A stretch of 64,000 nucleotides of DNA from Butyrivibrio sp. INlla16 (GTDB lineage: Bacteria > Bacillota > Clostridia > Lachnospirales > Lachnospiraceae), in contig NZ_FMYB01000001.1 in assembly GCF_900104155.1 (NCBI RefSeq), forward strand, positions 62,001-126,000, given 5' to 3'. The first letter of the stretch is position 1; each line of letters opens with the position of its first letter. Under the pieces are notes generated by a model that did not search any database, was not told the origin of the DNA, and saw nothing but the letters and a program-made list of their open reading frames with translations. Made by a program: the position numbers and the translations under genes. Below, in pieces: positions 1-7,993 of this stretch.

Positions 1-1217
1 AGCCTTCTGCAAAGGTTCAGCATCGTGGGATGATTGGTGAAGGCCGAACACTCTCCGAACACCATTTTATCCCTGAAGCTGCATATGGTTATCTGCTCCT
101 TGGAAGCAGTCATAAACGCCGCAAATCTCTCTATGAAAGGAGTCACCTCAGCGGGCATTTTTATAACACCCATATTTGAAATCGAAGTCGTCACACCTTT
201 CTTGGCAGCAGCATCAAACTGTCCTACGACATAATCCTTTATGAAAAGCGGCACAACCTTTATCGCTATATTATGCTCAAGCGCCGCATAAGAATTCATG
301 GTCTCATTAATTCTTGAAGGCTCAAGCTGCTTCTTAAAAGCTGCATTCACCACATCTATAATGCTCTGCAGCGTATTGTCAAAATCCATGGGATCATATT
401 TTATGCTTATTACCCCAAAGAAATTTCTCGCTGTGTAAGATTGAAAATACTGCCTCAGGTTTACCGGCACACTTACAACAATAGGCTTTTTCTTCTGTGC
501 AGTCGACATCGTATCTATTATGGCTGCGATATAAACCGCAGTCGAAAGGACTCCAACTGTTGAGCCATACTTCTCGGCAAGCTTTTTGAAAGCCTTAGCT
601 GAAACACAGGCTTCAACAATATGTGACTCATTGTTACTGTCAACTTCTCCGTGAAGCTGATAAGCATTGTTTGAAGAAAGGCTCTTTAGCTGCTTTAAGC
701 CTTTCTGGTTCTGATAAAAATGCCTGAAGGCATCGTTATTTTTCTCCTGAAGAGATGAAATTTCCGCTGCGAAGAAATCGTCATCCACATGAAAATCATG
801 AGCAATCTCGAGATATCTCGTCACCATACGCCTAAAGAACATGAACGCACCCGTTCCGTCAGCCAGCACATGGAACATCTCTATGCTTATGCGTCTCTTA
901 TAATAAAACACTCTGTATAAAAGACTCTTTTTACCGGGAAGATACAGCGCACTGCAGGGAGGCAGATGCTCCTCTTCCACTTCACAGGAAAGGTTTGAAT
1001 CCTCAAGGTAATACCAGAAAAGTCCTCTCCTTAAAATGCAATTGAAAAAAGGGTATTCGACGATGGACTCATCAAGCGCCCTTTGTAATATGACCGGATC
1101 AATCTCCTCAAACAGTTCGCAGGAAATACGAAAAACTCTCGTATTTGCCCCGCTAACTGTTGAAGGAATGATCTTTGCAGCGTTATCAAGTTTGTACCAA
1201 TTTGTATGTCTTTCCAT
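1..1217 (-). CDS. Condensation-fold acyltransferase (alcohol acetyltransferase-like), C-terminus cut off
   Basis: About 405 codons are visible and the gene runs off the left edge. Residues 116-121 read HVLADG, the HxxxDG catalytic motif of the chloramphenicol acetyltransferase/condensation superfamily, in which the His acts as general base for acyl transfer. The surrounding layout (an N-terminal half with DPVILQRALDESI and FFNCILRR, then VVSVPVNLRQYF further on) matches alcohol acetyltransferase-like proteins of Clostridia. The acyl donor and acceptor cannot be read from the sequence. The ATG at 1217 lies 18 bases after the stop of the upstream beta-helix gene, so the two are probably co-transcribed. 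It could instead be a free-standing condensation domain of a natural-product pathway, but no synthetase modules are nearby. Confidence 0.75.
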   Translation of the reverse strand, partial: MERHTNWYKLDNAAKIIPSTVSGANTRVFRISCELFEEIDPVILQRALDESIVEYPFFNCILRRGLFWYYLEDSNLSCEVEEEHLPPCSALYLPGKKSLLYRVFYYKRRISIEMFHVLADGTGAFMFFRRMVTRYLEIAHDFHVDDDFFAAEISSLQEKNNDAFRHFYQNQKGLKQLKSLSSNNAYQLHGEVDSNNESHIVEACVSAKAFKKLAEKYGSTVGVLSTAVYIAAIIDTMSTAQKKKPIVVSVPVNLRQYFQSYTARNFFGVISIKYDPMDFDNTLQSIIDVVNAAFKKQLEPSRINETMNSYAALEHNIAIKVVPLFIKDYVVGQFDAAAKKGVTTSISNMGVIKMPAEVTPFIERFAAFMTASKEQITICSFRDKMVFGECSAFTNHPTMLNLCRR

Positions 1218-1235
1218 TGTTAATAGTTATCTGTA

Positions 1236-3920
1236 TCACAGATTCTCAACAGTCTCTGTGACAGGCTCAATAGGTGATGTCTTTACTCTGTAAATAACAT
1301 CCTCTAATGAGATGAATTTTTTCTCCTGTATAAATTTTAAATATTTAGGTGTGAGTCTCATAGTTATGCGGGGCTCGAGAGCCTTATTTACTCTCTCACT
1401 TATAGTCTTGCAGGCATCTGCGGGATCATGAGCCATACTCTTACTGAGTACGCACAAAAGTGTTCCCACTGTCTGAACAAGACCGCTCATATTGGCATCA
1501 GAACCGGCATCTACAGACTGCAATGAGCTGACACTCCATTTTTTCTTCTCCGAATAGATTCCGTATTCGCAGTCAACCTCAACAAGCCTCTGCGTTTTAA
1601 GATCGCGAAGCCACGCCGTGTTGCCTCTTACAAAAATATCCTGAACCTGGAACAACGTTCCATTGTAGGGGAAGGTAACATTTTCACAGCCGGTCATCGT
1701 AATATCAGCCTGGATTCTTGCCACTTCATCCTCTTTTTCCATGGCTTCCCAGCTTGCTTCACCCTCGGGGCCGTTCTCAAACTCCCCAAAAGGTCTCTGC
1801 TCCGGCTCCATATCCTCCAAGTCCTTCTGAGAAATACGCTTACGCGCTCTTCCTTCAAGGCGGTGTTTATCGTGATAATATATTGCACGTCCGCCCATGG
1901 TGGGATATGCAACGGTAAACCTGTCCGCAGCACCTTCTTCAAAAGGTCCGCAGAGCGGATGGATTGATCTTTTTCTTCCAAAATAGTCCGTATCAAAGAT
2001 AATCTCTGTCCCGTCCGGATTTTCAAAAAACTGCTCCGGCTCAAAAGCCTGTCCCATAACCTTTGTTGAAACCATTCGAGTCATGCTCCTTGGCAGATAC
2101 TCGTAGAGGTTTGTGTGAAGTCTGAAATGTCCGTCCTCTTCGGAGACAATTATCTTAACGGTATGATTTTTCTCAATATAGGGCGAATGCTCGCTGTCAC
2201 AGGGCTGCGCTCCGTTAAAGAACGCATTTCCACCGGTGTAAACCGGAAGATGATCATAGTATTTATCATTGCTGCCGGGCTTAGCGAAGTCTCCGGACAT
2301 CGGTTTTAACGAGGCAAAATACTGTTCCTTCGTGGGATAACCATCATAGGGCTTGGTTCCGCATATAAAATTGTATAGCGTCAGTGACTCAAAGCCTGCC
2401 TGATGCACATAATCTCTGAGGTCCTGCCTTATCTCCTTCTGAACGAAGATATTGTTATAGAATCTTGCATCGCCGTGCAGAATAGTCATAAATCCCGCAA
2501 TTTTCGTGGAGTGCGGAACATGGTACGGCGTGTATCTGCAGCTCTGGAACTTAAGTCCGCCGTTGTCACAGCCCTCACCGACAAAGGTAAATGAGCCGTT
2601 TATAAGATTATGCACAAGTGCGATACCCTGCGTACTGAGTCTGCAGGAAATATCAGACAGCATAAGGTTGTGGTCAATAAGAGTCGGTCCGTGCGATACC
2701 TCGACAAACAAATCCTCTCCCAGAGACAATCCGCTCTTTATTTCGCACCCTTCGGGCGGAGTATTATCATGGAAAAAGTTCTGAGTAACCCTTGTTCCCT
2801 GTGCCTGCCAGTCAAGCCAGATTCCTCTGGTGCAGTGATGGATGTGATTTCTTCTGAAAATCGTATCGATTGCGGCGTGCATCTTGATACCGCCAATCTC
2901 GGCACCTTCTATATTATGCTTGGTATTTATCCTGTAAATATGGTTATCTTCAATTGTGCTGAAGGCGCCTCCGAGATGTCCCACAATTCCGGTCTGCCCG
3001 CAATCATGGATTTCACACCTTCTTACTATGTGAGAACCAATATGCTCTTTGTCCCATCCCTCATTTACTGCCTGACAAACAGCATCGCGCTCGGTCTGGG
3101 TGCCATCCTTAATATACGTCTTTGTCCACTTATTATCATTGCCGCTCTGAAGATATTTTCCCAAAGAAATGCCCGAGCACTTGGATTCATAGATCTCACA
3201 GTCCTCAATGATCCAACCCTTAGCCCAGTGCGGTCCTATAAGTCCGTCCTGATAAGCTGTAGGCGGTGCCCACTGCGTTGCTGCCTGCCTCATTGCAAAG
3301 CCTGACACAGTGATGTAATTTATACCATCGGTAAGCGGCATGAAGCAGTTCCTTCTTACGCTTATCTCGACGTTTTCTTCGTTTGGATCTTTTCCATGAA
3401 AATTGGCAAAGATAACGGTGTCATTCATCTCCTGCGCTGAGAACCAGGTATAAACGCTAAACTCCGGATCCCAGGAACTTCTTCTGACTTCAGGATTCTC
3501 AACTGCCTCAAGGGAATTCTCTTCATACATGGATTTGCCGTTTAAATAAACTTCTCCTGTGTGATTCTCCCTGTCGGTAAAATACCAGTCACCTTCTACC
3601 TTCGTTGTGAAGGGATTGTAATTTCCGAAAATATTATTGGGAACACTGACTTTCCAGACATCTCCCCTGAAGGGTTCCCATTCCTTTATTTCCTCGGCGC
3701 CTGTGATCACAGCCCCCTGAGGCTCGGTGGTACAATAAACTATAGGCTGATCCTTGGTTCCGCTGTTTTTCGGATGCACAAATTCTCTGTAAATACCCGG
3801 AGCAACAATTACTACGTCCCCGGGGCGCGCTATGTCGGCAGCCTCCTGAATGAAACGGAATGGATGGTTTCTCGTTCCGTCGCCACTTCGAACTACGCTC
3901 TGTGAAACATAAATCTGCAT
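1236..3920 (-). CDS. Right-handed parallel beta-helix protein (pectate-lyase-like, possible glycoside hydrolase)
   Basis: This protein has about 894 residues. It opens with the DUF1565-like stretch IYVSQSVVRSGDGTRNHPF and GDVVIVAPGIYREFV, typical of proteins whose first beta-helix coil handles polysaccharide, followed by many beta-helix turns such as IVRRCEIHDCGQTGIVG and IFRRNHIHHCTRGIW. This architecture occurs in polysaccharide lyases and in GH141-type hydrolases; the reaction here is not proven. I see no signal peptide, so it is probably cytoplasmic or exported atypically. The ATG at 3920 is preferred over a longer upstream frame because a GGGGGT ribosome site lies just before it. The C-terminal ~100 residues do not look like beta-helix. 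The acyltransferase gene follows after 18 bases. Confidence 0.75.
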   Translation of the reverse strand: MQIYVSQSVVRSGDGTRNHPFRFIQEAADIARPGDVVIVAPGIYREFVHPKNSGTKDQPIVYCTTEPQGAVITGAEEIKEWEPFRGDVWKVSVPNNIFGNYNPFTTKVEGDWYFTDRENHTGEVYLNGKSMYEENSLEAVENPEVRRSSWDPEFSVYTWFSAQEMNDTVIFANFHGKDPNEENVEISVRRNCFMPLTDGINYITVSGFAMRQAATQWAPPTAYQDGLIGPHWAKGWIIEDCEIYESKCSGISLGKYLQSGNDNKWTKTYIKDGTQTERDAVCQAVNEGWDKEHIGSHIVRRCEIHDCGQTGIVGHLGGAFSTIEDNHIYRINTKHNIEGAEIGGIKMHAAIDTIFRRNHIHHCTRGIWLDWQAQGTRVTQNFFHDNTPPEGCEIKSGLSLGEDLFVEVSHGPTLIDHNLMLSDISCRLSTQGIALVHNLINGSFTFVGEGCDNGGLKFQSCRYTPYHVPHSTKIAGFMTILHGDARFYNNIFVQKEIRQDLRDYVHQAGFESLTLYNFICGTKPYDGYPTKEQYFASLKPMSGDFAKPGSNDKYYDHLPVYTGGNAFFNGAQPCDSEHSPYIEKNHTVKIIVSEEDGHFRLHTNLYEYLPRSMTRMVSTKVMGQAFEPEQFFENPDGTEIIFDTDYFGRKRSIHPLCGPFEEGAADRFTVAYPTMGGRAIYYHDKHRLEGRARKRISQKDLEDMEPEQRPFGEFENGPEGEASWEAMEKEDEVARIQADITMTGCENVTFPYNGTLFQVQDIFVRGNTAWLRDLKTQRLVEVDCEYGIYSEKKKWSVSSLQSVDAGSDANMSGLVQTVGTLLCVLSKSMAHDPADACKTISERVNKALEPRITMRLTPKYLKFIQEKKFISLEDVIYRVKTSPIEPVTETVENL

Positions 3921-4135
3921 GGCTTTACCCCCATAAAAAATATTTAATATAGCATCGGTATTAGTATAGCACAATTAGCTAAAGATTCCCTTAATTTAGC
4001 GTAATTTCACACGGTGTATAATTTATTAAAAAATTATAAAATTTATAAAATGCCGAAAAATAGAGGCTCTAAAAGTGATAAAATAGTTGGAAATATCGCA
4101 GATGCGAAATTCATTACAACTCAGGGGGACTCATC

Positions 4136-5284
4136 GTGTCTGAAGCTCTGTATTATACCGAAGCCAATATAGCATGCACTATCATTTTGGGGCTAATTCT
4201 TATAAAGATAAATCAAGGCATTGATCGCCAGACTTCAACAATTGTTCTGCGTCACATGATTCTGGTATTGATGGGATATTTTCTCTCAGATGCTGTCTGG
4301 GCGCTTTTCTTTGAGGGACTCATTCCAAGTACTCAGAGCGCAATGTTTATCGTTTCCATTATTCCTTATGCATTTATTGTTGCCTGCAGCTACTGCTGGT
4401 TTTTATTCTGCGAACTGAATCAGCAAAACAAGGACATCCTTTCAAGAAAAGGAGTCATAAAAAGTGCTGCTCCCATGATACTGGCTATTCTCCTGATTCT
4501 CTTCGGAGCATTTGGCGGTATAGTCTTTTCCTTTGATGAGTCAGGCACACTTCTGTATGGTCCTCTTTATGCCGTACTTGTACTTGTCCCCATCGGATAC
4601 ATGGTTCATGCGTCTATCAAGGCTTTTATCAGAGTCTACACACAGGAGCGTTATATTGACCACGGACTTTATTTTGTAATCGGTATTTTCCCGCTCCTTC
4701 CCATAGCATGCGGAGTTCTTCAGTTGATATTCCTTGAGATTCCAATCATGTGTTTTGGTGCAACGCTTTCCATCCTTCAGGTTTATCTGACCTCATTGGA
4801 GGATTTGATTTCCATGGATTCCCTTACTCAGGTCAACAATAGACACCAGATGCAGCGTTATCTTCTGAAAAAAATGAAGACGCCTACACCGGGTCTTTCA
4901 CTTTATCTTATGATAATTGACGTGGATCACTTCAGGGAAATAAATGATAACTACGGACATATAGAGGGCGATAAGGCTCTTGTCAGAGTCTCCACTGCAA
5001 TGAAGGAAGCCTGCCAGGCTCACAGAAACAGATTCTTTGTTTCAAGATATGGCGGGGATGAATTTATAATCATTGCCGAAACCGAATACAAAGGTGAAGT
5101 AAACTGGCTCTCCGATAAGATCAGATCAAGCGTGAAGATTCTCAACGAGAAGGCCGCTGCTCCCTATGATTTATCAGTATGTGTAGGCATAGCGGAGTAC
5201 GACTACTCCTCTCCCGTCCCGATTCCATCCTTGATTGCCCGCGCCGGCACCGACCTCTACCACATGAAACACGCCAAAGCATAA
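4136..5284 (+). CDS. Membrane-bound diguanylate cyclase (GGDEF)
   Basis: A 382-residue protein with about seven hydrophobic segments in residues 1-215 followed by a GGDEF domain. The domain shows SLTQVNNRHQMQRYL, the metal-binding DVDHFREINDNYGHIEGD and the intact active site YGGDEFIII, so it should make cyclic di-GMP from two GTP. The membrane part probably senses a signal; its type is not recognised. Translation starts at a GTG with an AGGGGGA ribosome site in front. It stands alone and faces the next gene; a 31-bp perfect hairpin lies between them and could stop transcription from both sides. Confidence 0.88.
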   Translation: MSEALYYTEANIACTIILGLILIKINQGIDRQTSTIVLRHMILVLMGYFLSDAVWALFFEGLIPSTQSAMFIVSIIPYAFIVACSYCWFLFCELNQQNKDILSRKGVIKSAAPMILAILLILFGAFGGIVFSFDESGTLLYGPLYAVLVLVPIGYMVHASIKAFIRVYTQERYIDHGLYFVIGIFPLLPIACGVLQLIFLEIPIMCFGATLSILQVYLTSLEDLISMDSLTQVNNRHQMQRYLLKKMKTPTPGLSLYLMIIDVDHFREINDNYGHIEGDKALVRVSTAMKEACQAHRNRFFVSRYGGDEFIIIAETEYKGEVNWLSDKIRSSVKILNEKAAAPYDLSVCVGIAEYDYSSPVPIPSLIARAGTDLYHMKHAKA

Positions 5285-5371
5285 ATTATACAAAGACATA
5301 ACGCATGCAAAGACATGAAACACATAAAGGCATGAGCAGGCAAGAACATAATGAATACTAAAGCATAGAAA

Positions 5372-5455
5372 AGCCGCCGCATATATATGTTATACTTCAG
5401 ACGATTATGCGTTTTTTGCAACGAGTCTGAAGTATAACATATATATGCGGCGGCT
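5372..5455. terminator. 31-bp perfect inverted repeat between converging genes
   Basis: Arms 5372-5402 and 5425-5455 are perfect reverse complements, with a GC-rich base (GCCGCCGC) and an AT-rich upper stem; the 22-base loop contains TTTTTT. The right side is followed by TGTTTTAATGG and the left by a run of A, so it could act as a bidirectional terminator for the cyclase gene and the small gene ending at 5473. The stem is far longer than an ordinary intrinsic terminator. Confidence 0.7.
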
Positions 5456-5472
5456 GTTTTAATGGTTTTGTT

Positions 5473-5745
5473 TTATGCTCCTCCGGCTACAGCCTTAAGA
5501 GCTTCAAATTCGGATTCGAATACTCCGCCCATCTTCTCTAGTTCATCCCAGTTGTACCAGGAGCCCGAAAGCTGGATTCCGTTTATTGATACATCTGTTA
5601 CCACCACCATGAAGGGCTTGTGATTTATAACGATATAAGCGGTTCTGTTCATGCCAAGAGGCGCCACAAAAACATGACCTGTGTCTATCAGGTGGTTTAT
5701 CTGATCCAGTGTGAGGTTTTTGGTTAAAGGCATTGTTCTTAACAT
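5473..5745 (-). CDS. Small conserved-looking hypothetical protein (90 aa)
   Basis: I do not recognise this 90-residue protein. It has no signal peptide or membrane segment. It starts with LTLDQINHLIDTGHVFVAPL and contains a beta-rich middle (TAYIVINHKPFMVVVTDVSIN) and an acidic tail ending AVAGGA. The ATG at 5745 has a CGGAG ribosome site eight bases upstream; an ATG four codons later is an alternative. Ribosome site, compact fold-like alternation of strands and a clean frame support a real gene. Confidence 0.6.
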   Translation of the reverse strand: MLRTMPLTKNLTLDQINHLIDTGHVFVAPLGMNRTAYIVINHKPFMVVVTDVSINGIQLSGSWYNWDELEKMGGVFESEFEALKAVAGGA

Positions 5746-5857
5746 CAGACCACTCCGGGAATAGAATTGAGCAAATTTTCACGCCCTATTAATATTCTAA
5801 AGTTCCGTGGGCATATTATCAATAAAATGATTATGAAAAATTGGTAAACTGTGATGG

Positions 5858-6553
5858 TTACACCTTACCGTAGTCGCGCTCGCCAAATATTCCGGTGCCG
5901 ACTCTTACAAAGGTCGCCCCCTCTTCTATAGCGATCTCGTAATCTCCGGTCATTCCCATTGAAAGTGTATCAAGCTGCGTCCCTTCGATATTTTCTCCCT
6001 TGAGCTTTTCCAGCATCTCCCTGAGTGCCCTGAAATATTGTCTGTTAGACTCAGGCTCATCTGTGTAAGGCGCTATAGTCATAAGTCCGCGAACTCTGAC
6101 ATGAGGAAGCTTTGCTATAGTTCTTACAAATTCCGGCGCCTCCTCCGGTGTAAGGCCGAACTTTGTATCTTCTCCTGCCATATTTACTTCGCAGAGAACA
6201 TCCATGACAAGGTCGTGTTTTGCAGCCTGCTTCTCAATTTCTTCAGCAAGTGAGAGCTTATCAACAGAGTGGATCATATCCACTTTTCCCGGAAGATACT
6301 TCACCTTGTTGGTCTGAAGATGACCGATCATATGCCAGTGAAGAGGCTCTTTAATCTCCTCCGTTTTGTCCCTTATCTCCTGAACCTTATTCTCACCAAA
6401 TACGGTAATGCCGCAGTCCATCGCCTGTCTGATATCAGATACGGGCTTGGTCTTACTTACCGCAATAAGTGTAACTTCGCTTCTATCGCGTCCTACTCTG
6501 TCACAGGCTGCCTGAATTTTCTTCTCTACTTCTTCTAAATTGTCTTTAATCAT
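5858..6553 (-). CDS. YggS-family pyridoxal-phosphate homeostasis protein
   Basis: A 231-residue protein of the YggS/PROSC family, which binds pyridoxal 5'-phosphate and keeps free PLP and amino-acid pools balanced. The PLP lysine lies in AVSKTKPVSDIRQA; other family hallmarks are FGENKVQEIRDK, WHMIGHLQTNKVKYLP, HSVDKLSLAEEI and the end LSMGMTGDYEIAIEEGAT with VRVGTGIFGER. The length is typical. The ATG at 6553 begins MIKDNLEEVEKKI; a longer upstream frame would read through a dispersed repeat and is unlikely. The Nudix gene upstream is separated by about 67 bases holding that repeat, whose GAGGGAAAGG end supplies the only ribosome-site-like sequence. Both genes are probably in one operon with the MntP gene further away. 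Confidence 0.9.
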   Translation of the reverse strand: MIKDNLEEVEKKIQAACDRVGRDRSEVTLIAVSKTKPVSDIRQAMDCGITVFGENKVQEIRDKTEEIKEPLHWHMIGHLQTNKVKYLPGKVDMIHSVDKLSLAEEIEKQAAKHDLVMDVLCEVNMAGEDTKFGLTPEEAPEFVRTIAKLPHVRVRGLMTIAPYTDEPESNRQYFRALREMLEKLKGENIEGTQLDTLSMGMTGDYEIAIEEGATFVRVGTGIFGERDYGKV

Positions 6554-6566
6554 TGTCTTAACCTTT

Positions 6567-6613
6567 CCCTCATCCGTCAGCTTCGCTGACACCTTCTCCC
6601 AGGGGGAGAAGGC
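6567..6613. repeat. Dispersed palindromic repeat, copy 1
   Basis: Core CCCTCATCCG, small hairpin GTCAG-cttcg-CTGAC (6576-6590), then larger hairpin CCTTCTCCC/GGGGAGAAGG (6592-6612). It lies between the Nudix and yggS-like genes. It belongs to the family described at 22995, 25314, 28671, 32302, 33747, 38356, 42057 and 42165. Confidence 0.85.
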
Positions 6614-6620
6614 TAATATA

Positions 6621-7235
6621 TTACTGTTTTTCTTCCAAAAAAGCGAATGGTTCCTCATCATGTAAAAAGTGCTGGAGCTGATAGGCTGCAAGAATTGCAA
6701 CATGCTCCTCCTTAAGGATGCGTCTGACTTCATCCCTGTCAGCAATTACAACCTGAATCTCCTCGCTCAGTTCCTGGTATTTATCGGTTATCTTACCATC
6801 TGCGTATCCGAATACCATAGCCACTGATTCATCTGTCATTCCGACCGATGAGAATCTCGGAAGCTCATACATCGGATCCACCTCAATAGGGTGAAATGTA
6901 AGTCCCGTCTCCTCGCGAAGCTCTCGAACTGCAGCTTCGTGATAATCCTCTCCTGGCTCGCATAGTCCTGCGGGGAACTCATAGATATAGGTATTTATCG
7001 GATAGCGGTATTGTTTTACCATAACCACCTTGTCATGCTTCTCTCCGCAAAGCGCATAGATAGAAACACCATCCGCCACATTTTTCCCTGTGTTTATCAT
7101 AAGTTCGTCTTTTGTCTTGCATCTGGATGCCACAAAATAATTGGACTTATGCCCCTTATCATTCTCACCCTTTACATGGAACAGATTAACGAATCTGTTC
7201 TCGGTAAGCTGTTCAACTGAATTGATTGTTGCCAT
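6621..7235 (-). CDS. Nudix hydrolase, ADP-ribose pyrophosphatase-like
   Basis: A 204-residue protein carrying a complete Nudix box: GLCEPGEDYHEAAVREL followed by REETGL, fitting Gx5Ex7REUxEExGU. The residues before the box (YRYPINTYIYEFPAG) are typical of ADP-ribose/NDP-sugar pyrophosphatases, which cleave ADP-ribose to AMP and ribose 5-phosphate with Mg2+. The exact substrate is inferred. The ATG at 7235 follows an AAAGGAAC ribosome site. It lies 26 bases after the MntP gene and 67 bases before the YggS gene on the same strand, which suggests one operon. Confidence 0.85.
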   Translation of the reverse strand: MATINSVEQLTENRFVNLFHVKGENDKGHKSNYFVASRCKTKDELMINTGKNVADGVSIYALCGEKHDKVVMVKQYRYPINTYIYEFPAGLCEPGEDYHEAAVRELREETGLTFHPIEVDPMYELPRFSSVGMTDESVAMVFGYADGKITDKYQELSEEIQVVIADRDEVRRILKEEHVAILAAYQLQHFLHDEEPFAFLEEKQ

Positions 7236-7261
7236 AGTTGTTCCTTTCTAAATGCATTTAC

Positions 7262-7858
7262 TCAGATTCCGAAAAATCCTCTTACAAAAATCTCTATTCC
7301 TATTCCGATAAGAATTATACCGCCTACAATTATGGCTCTTCCTGCAAGTTTAAGTCCGACTTTTCTTCCAAGGTGAAGACCAATCCTGCATATCACAAAA
7401 GTAACCGCGCCGATAATGAGTGCAGACACAAGCGCCTCCGGTGCGTTGTAATCAGAAATTGTAAAGCCTACGGAAAGTGCATCTATTGCCGTTGCAATTC
7501 CCTGAACCATCAAAAGCTTTACAGTAAGCGGTTCCTTTTCAATAGGCTCATCACTCTTTTGTTCCTTAATTCCCTCAATCAGCATCTTACCGCCAATATA
7601 TGAAAGAAGAATCAGCGCAATCCAGGGAATCAGTACCTGAAACTGTGTAAATATAGTAGCTATTGTATGTACACAGATCCATCCGATCATCGGCATCAAA
7701 AACTGAAAACCGGCAAAAGTACCCGCTATTACATTTTTTCTCTTAGGGTTCATCTCAGGATCTGCTATGGCATTTGCAATCGACACGGAAAAAGCATCCA
7801 TCGCAAGACCAATGCCAAGCAGTATGGAATTACTGATAAGTAAAATTATATTTGACAT
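7262..7858 (-). CDS. mntP: MntP-family manganese efflux pump (DUF204)
   Basis: A 198-residue, very hydrophobic protein with about six membrane helices. It has the two family signatures with membrane-embedded acidic residues: GLAMDAFSVSIANA near the start and ATAIDALSVGF in the second half. MntP proteins export Mn2+ across the cytoplasmic membrane. The ATG at 7858 follows a TAGGAGAATTC ribosome site. The upstream gap (7859-7946) shows no recognisable yybP-ykoY manganese riboswitch. Nudix and YggS genes follow closely on the same strand. Confidence 0.85.
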   Translation of the reverse strand: MSNIILLISNSILLGIGLAMDAFSVSIANAIADPEMNPKRKNVIAGTFAGFQFLMPMIGWICVHTIATIFTQFQVLIPWIALILLSYIGGKMLIEGIKEQKSDEPIEKEPLTVKLLMVQGIATAIDALSVGFTISDYNAPEALVSALIIGAVTFVICRIGLHLGRKVGLKLAGRAIIVGGIILIGIGIEIFVRGFFGI

Positions 7859-7946
7859 GAATTCTCCTAGCCCAAACTATTCCTGTACCGGATAATAATC
7901 TATCCATACAAAATTTTATTATACACACAATACCTTCCATAGAAAA

Positions 7947-7973
7947 GGGATGCTGCTCATATTGCAGCATCCC
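7947..7973 (-). terminator. Rho-independent terminator after the TPR-GGDEF gene
   Basis: Stem GGGATGCTGC (7947-7956) with GCAGCATCCC (7964-7973). On the minus strand the hairpin is followed by TTTTCT, just downstream of the stop at 7994. Confidence 0.85.
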
Positions 7974-7993
7974 AGTCAAAATACACAGCACTG

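Noticed and set aside
2610..3305. 231-codon plus-strand frame
   Set aside because: It is antisense to the well-supported beta-helix gene, whose repeats explain the open frame.
7859..7946. Manganese (yybP-ykoY) riboswitch before the MntP gene
   Set aside because: The gap is short and AT-rich and lacks the conserved riboswitch loops.
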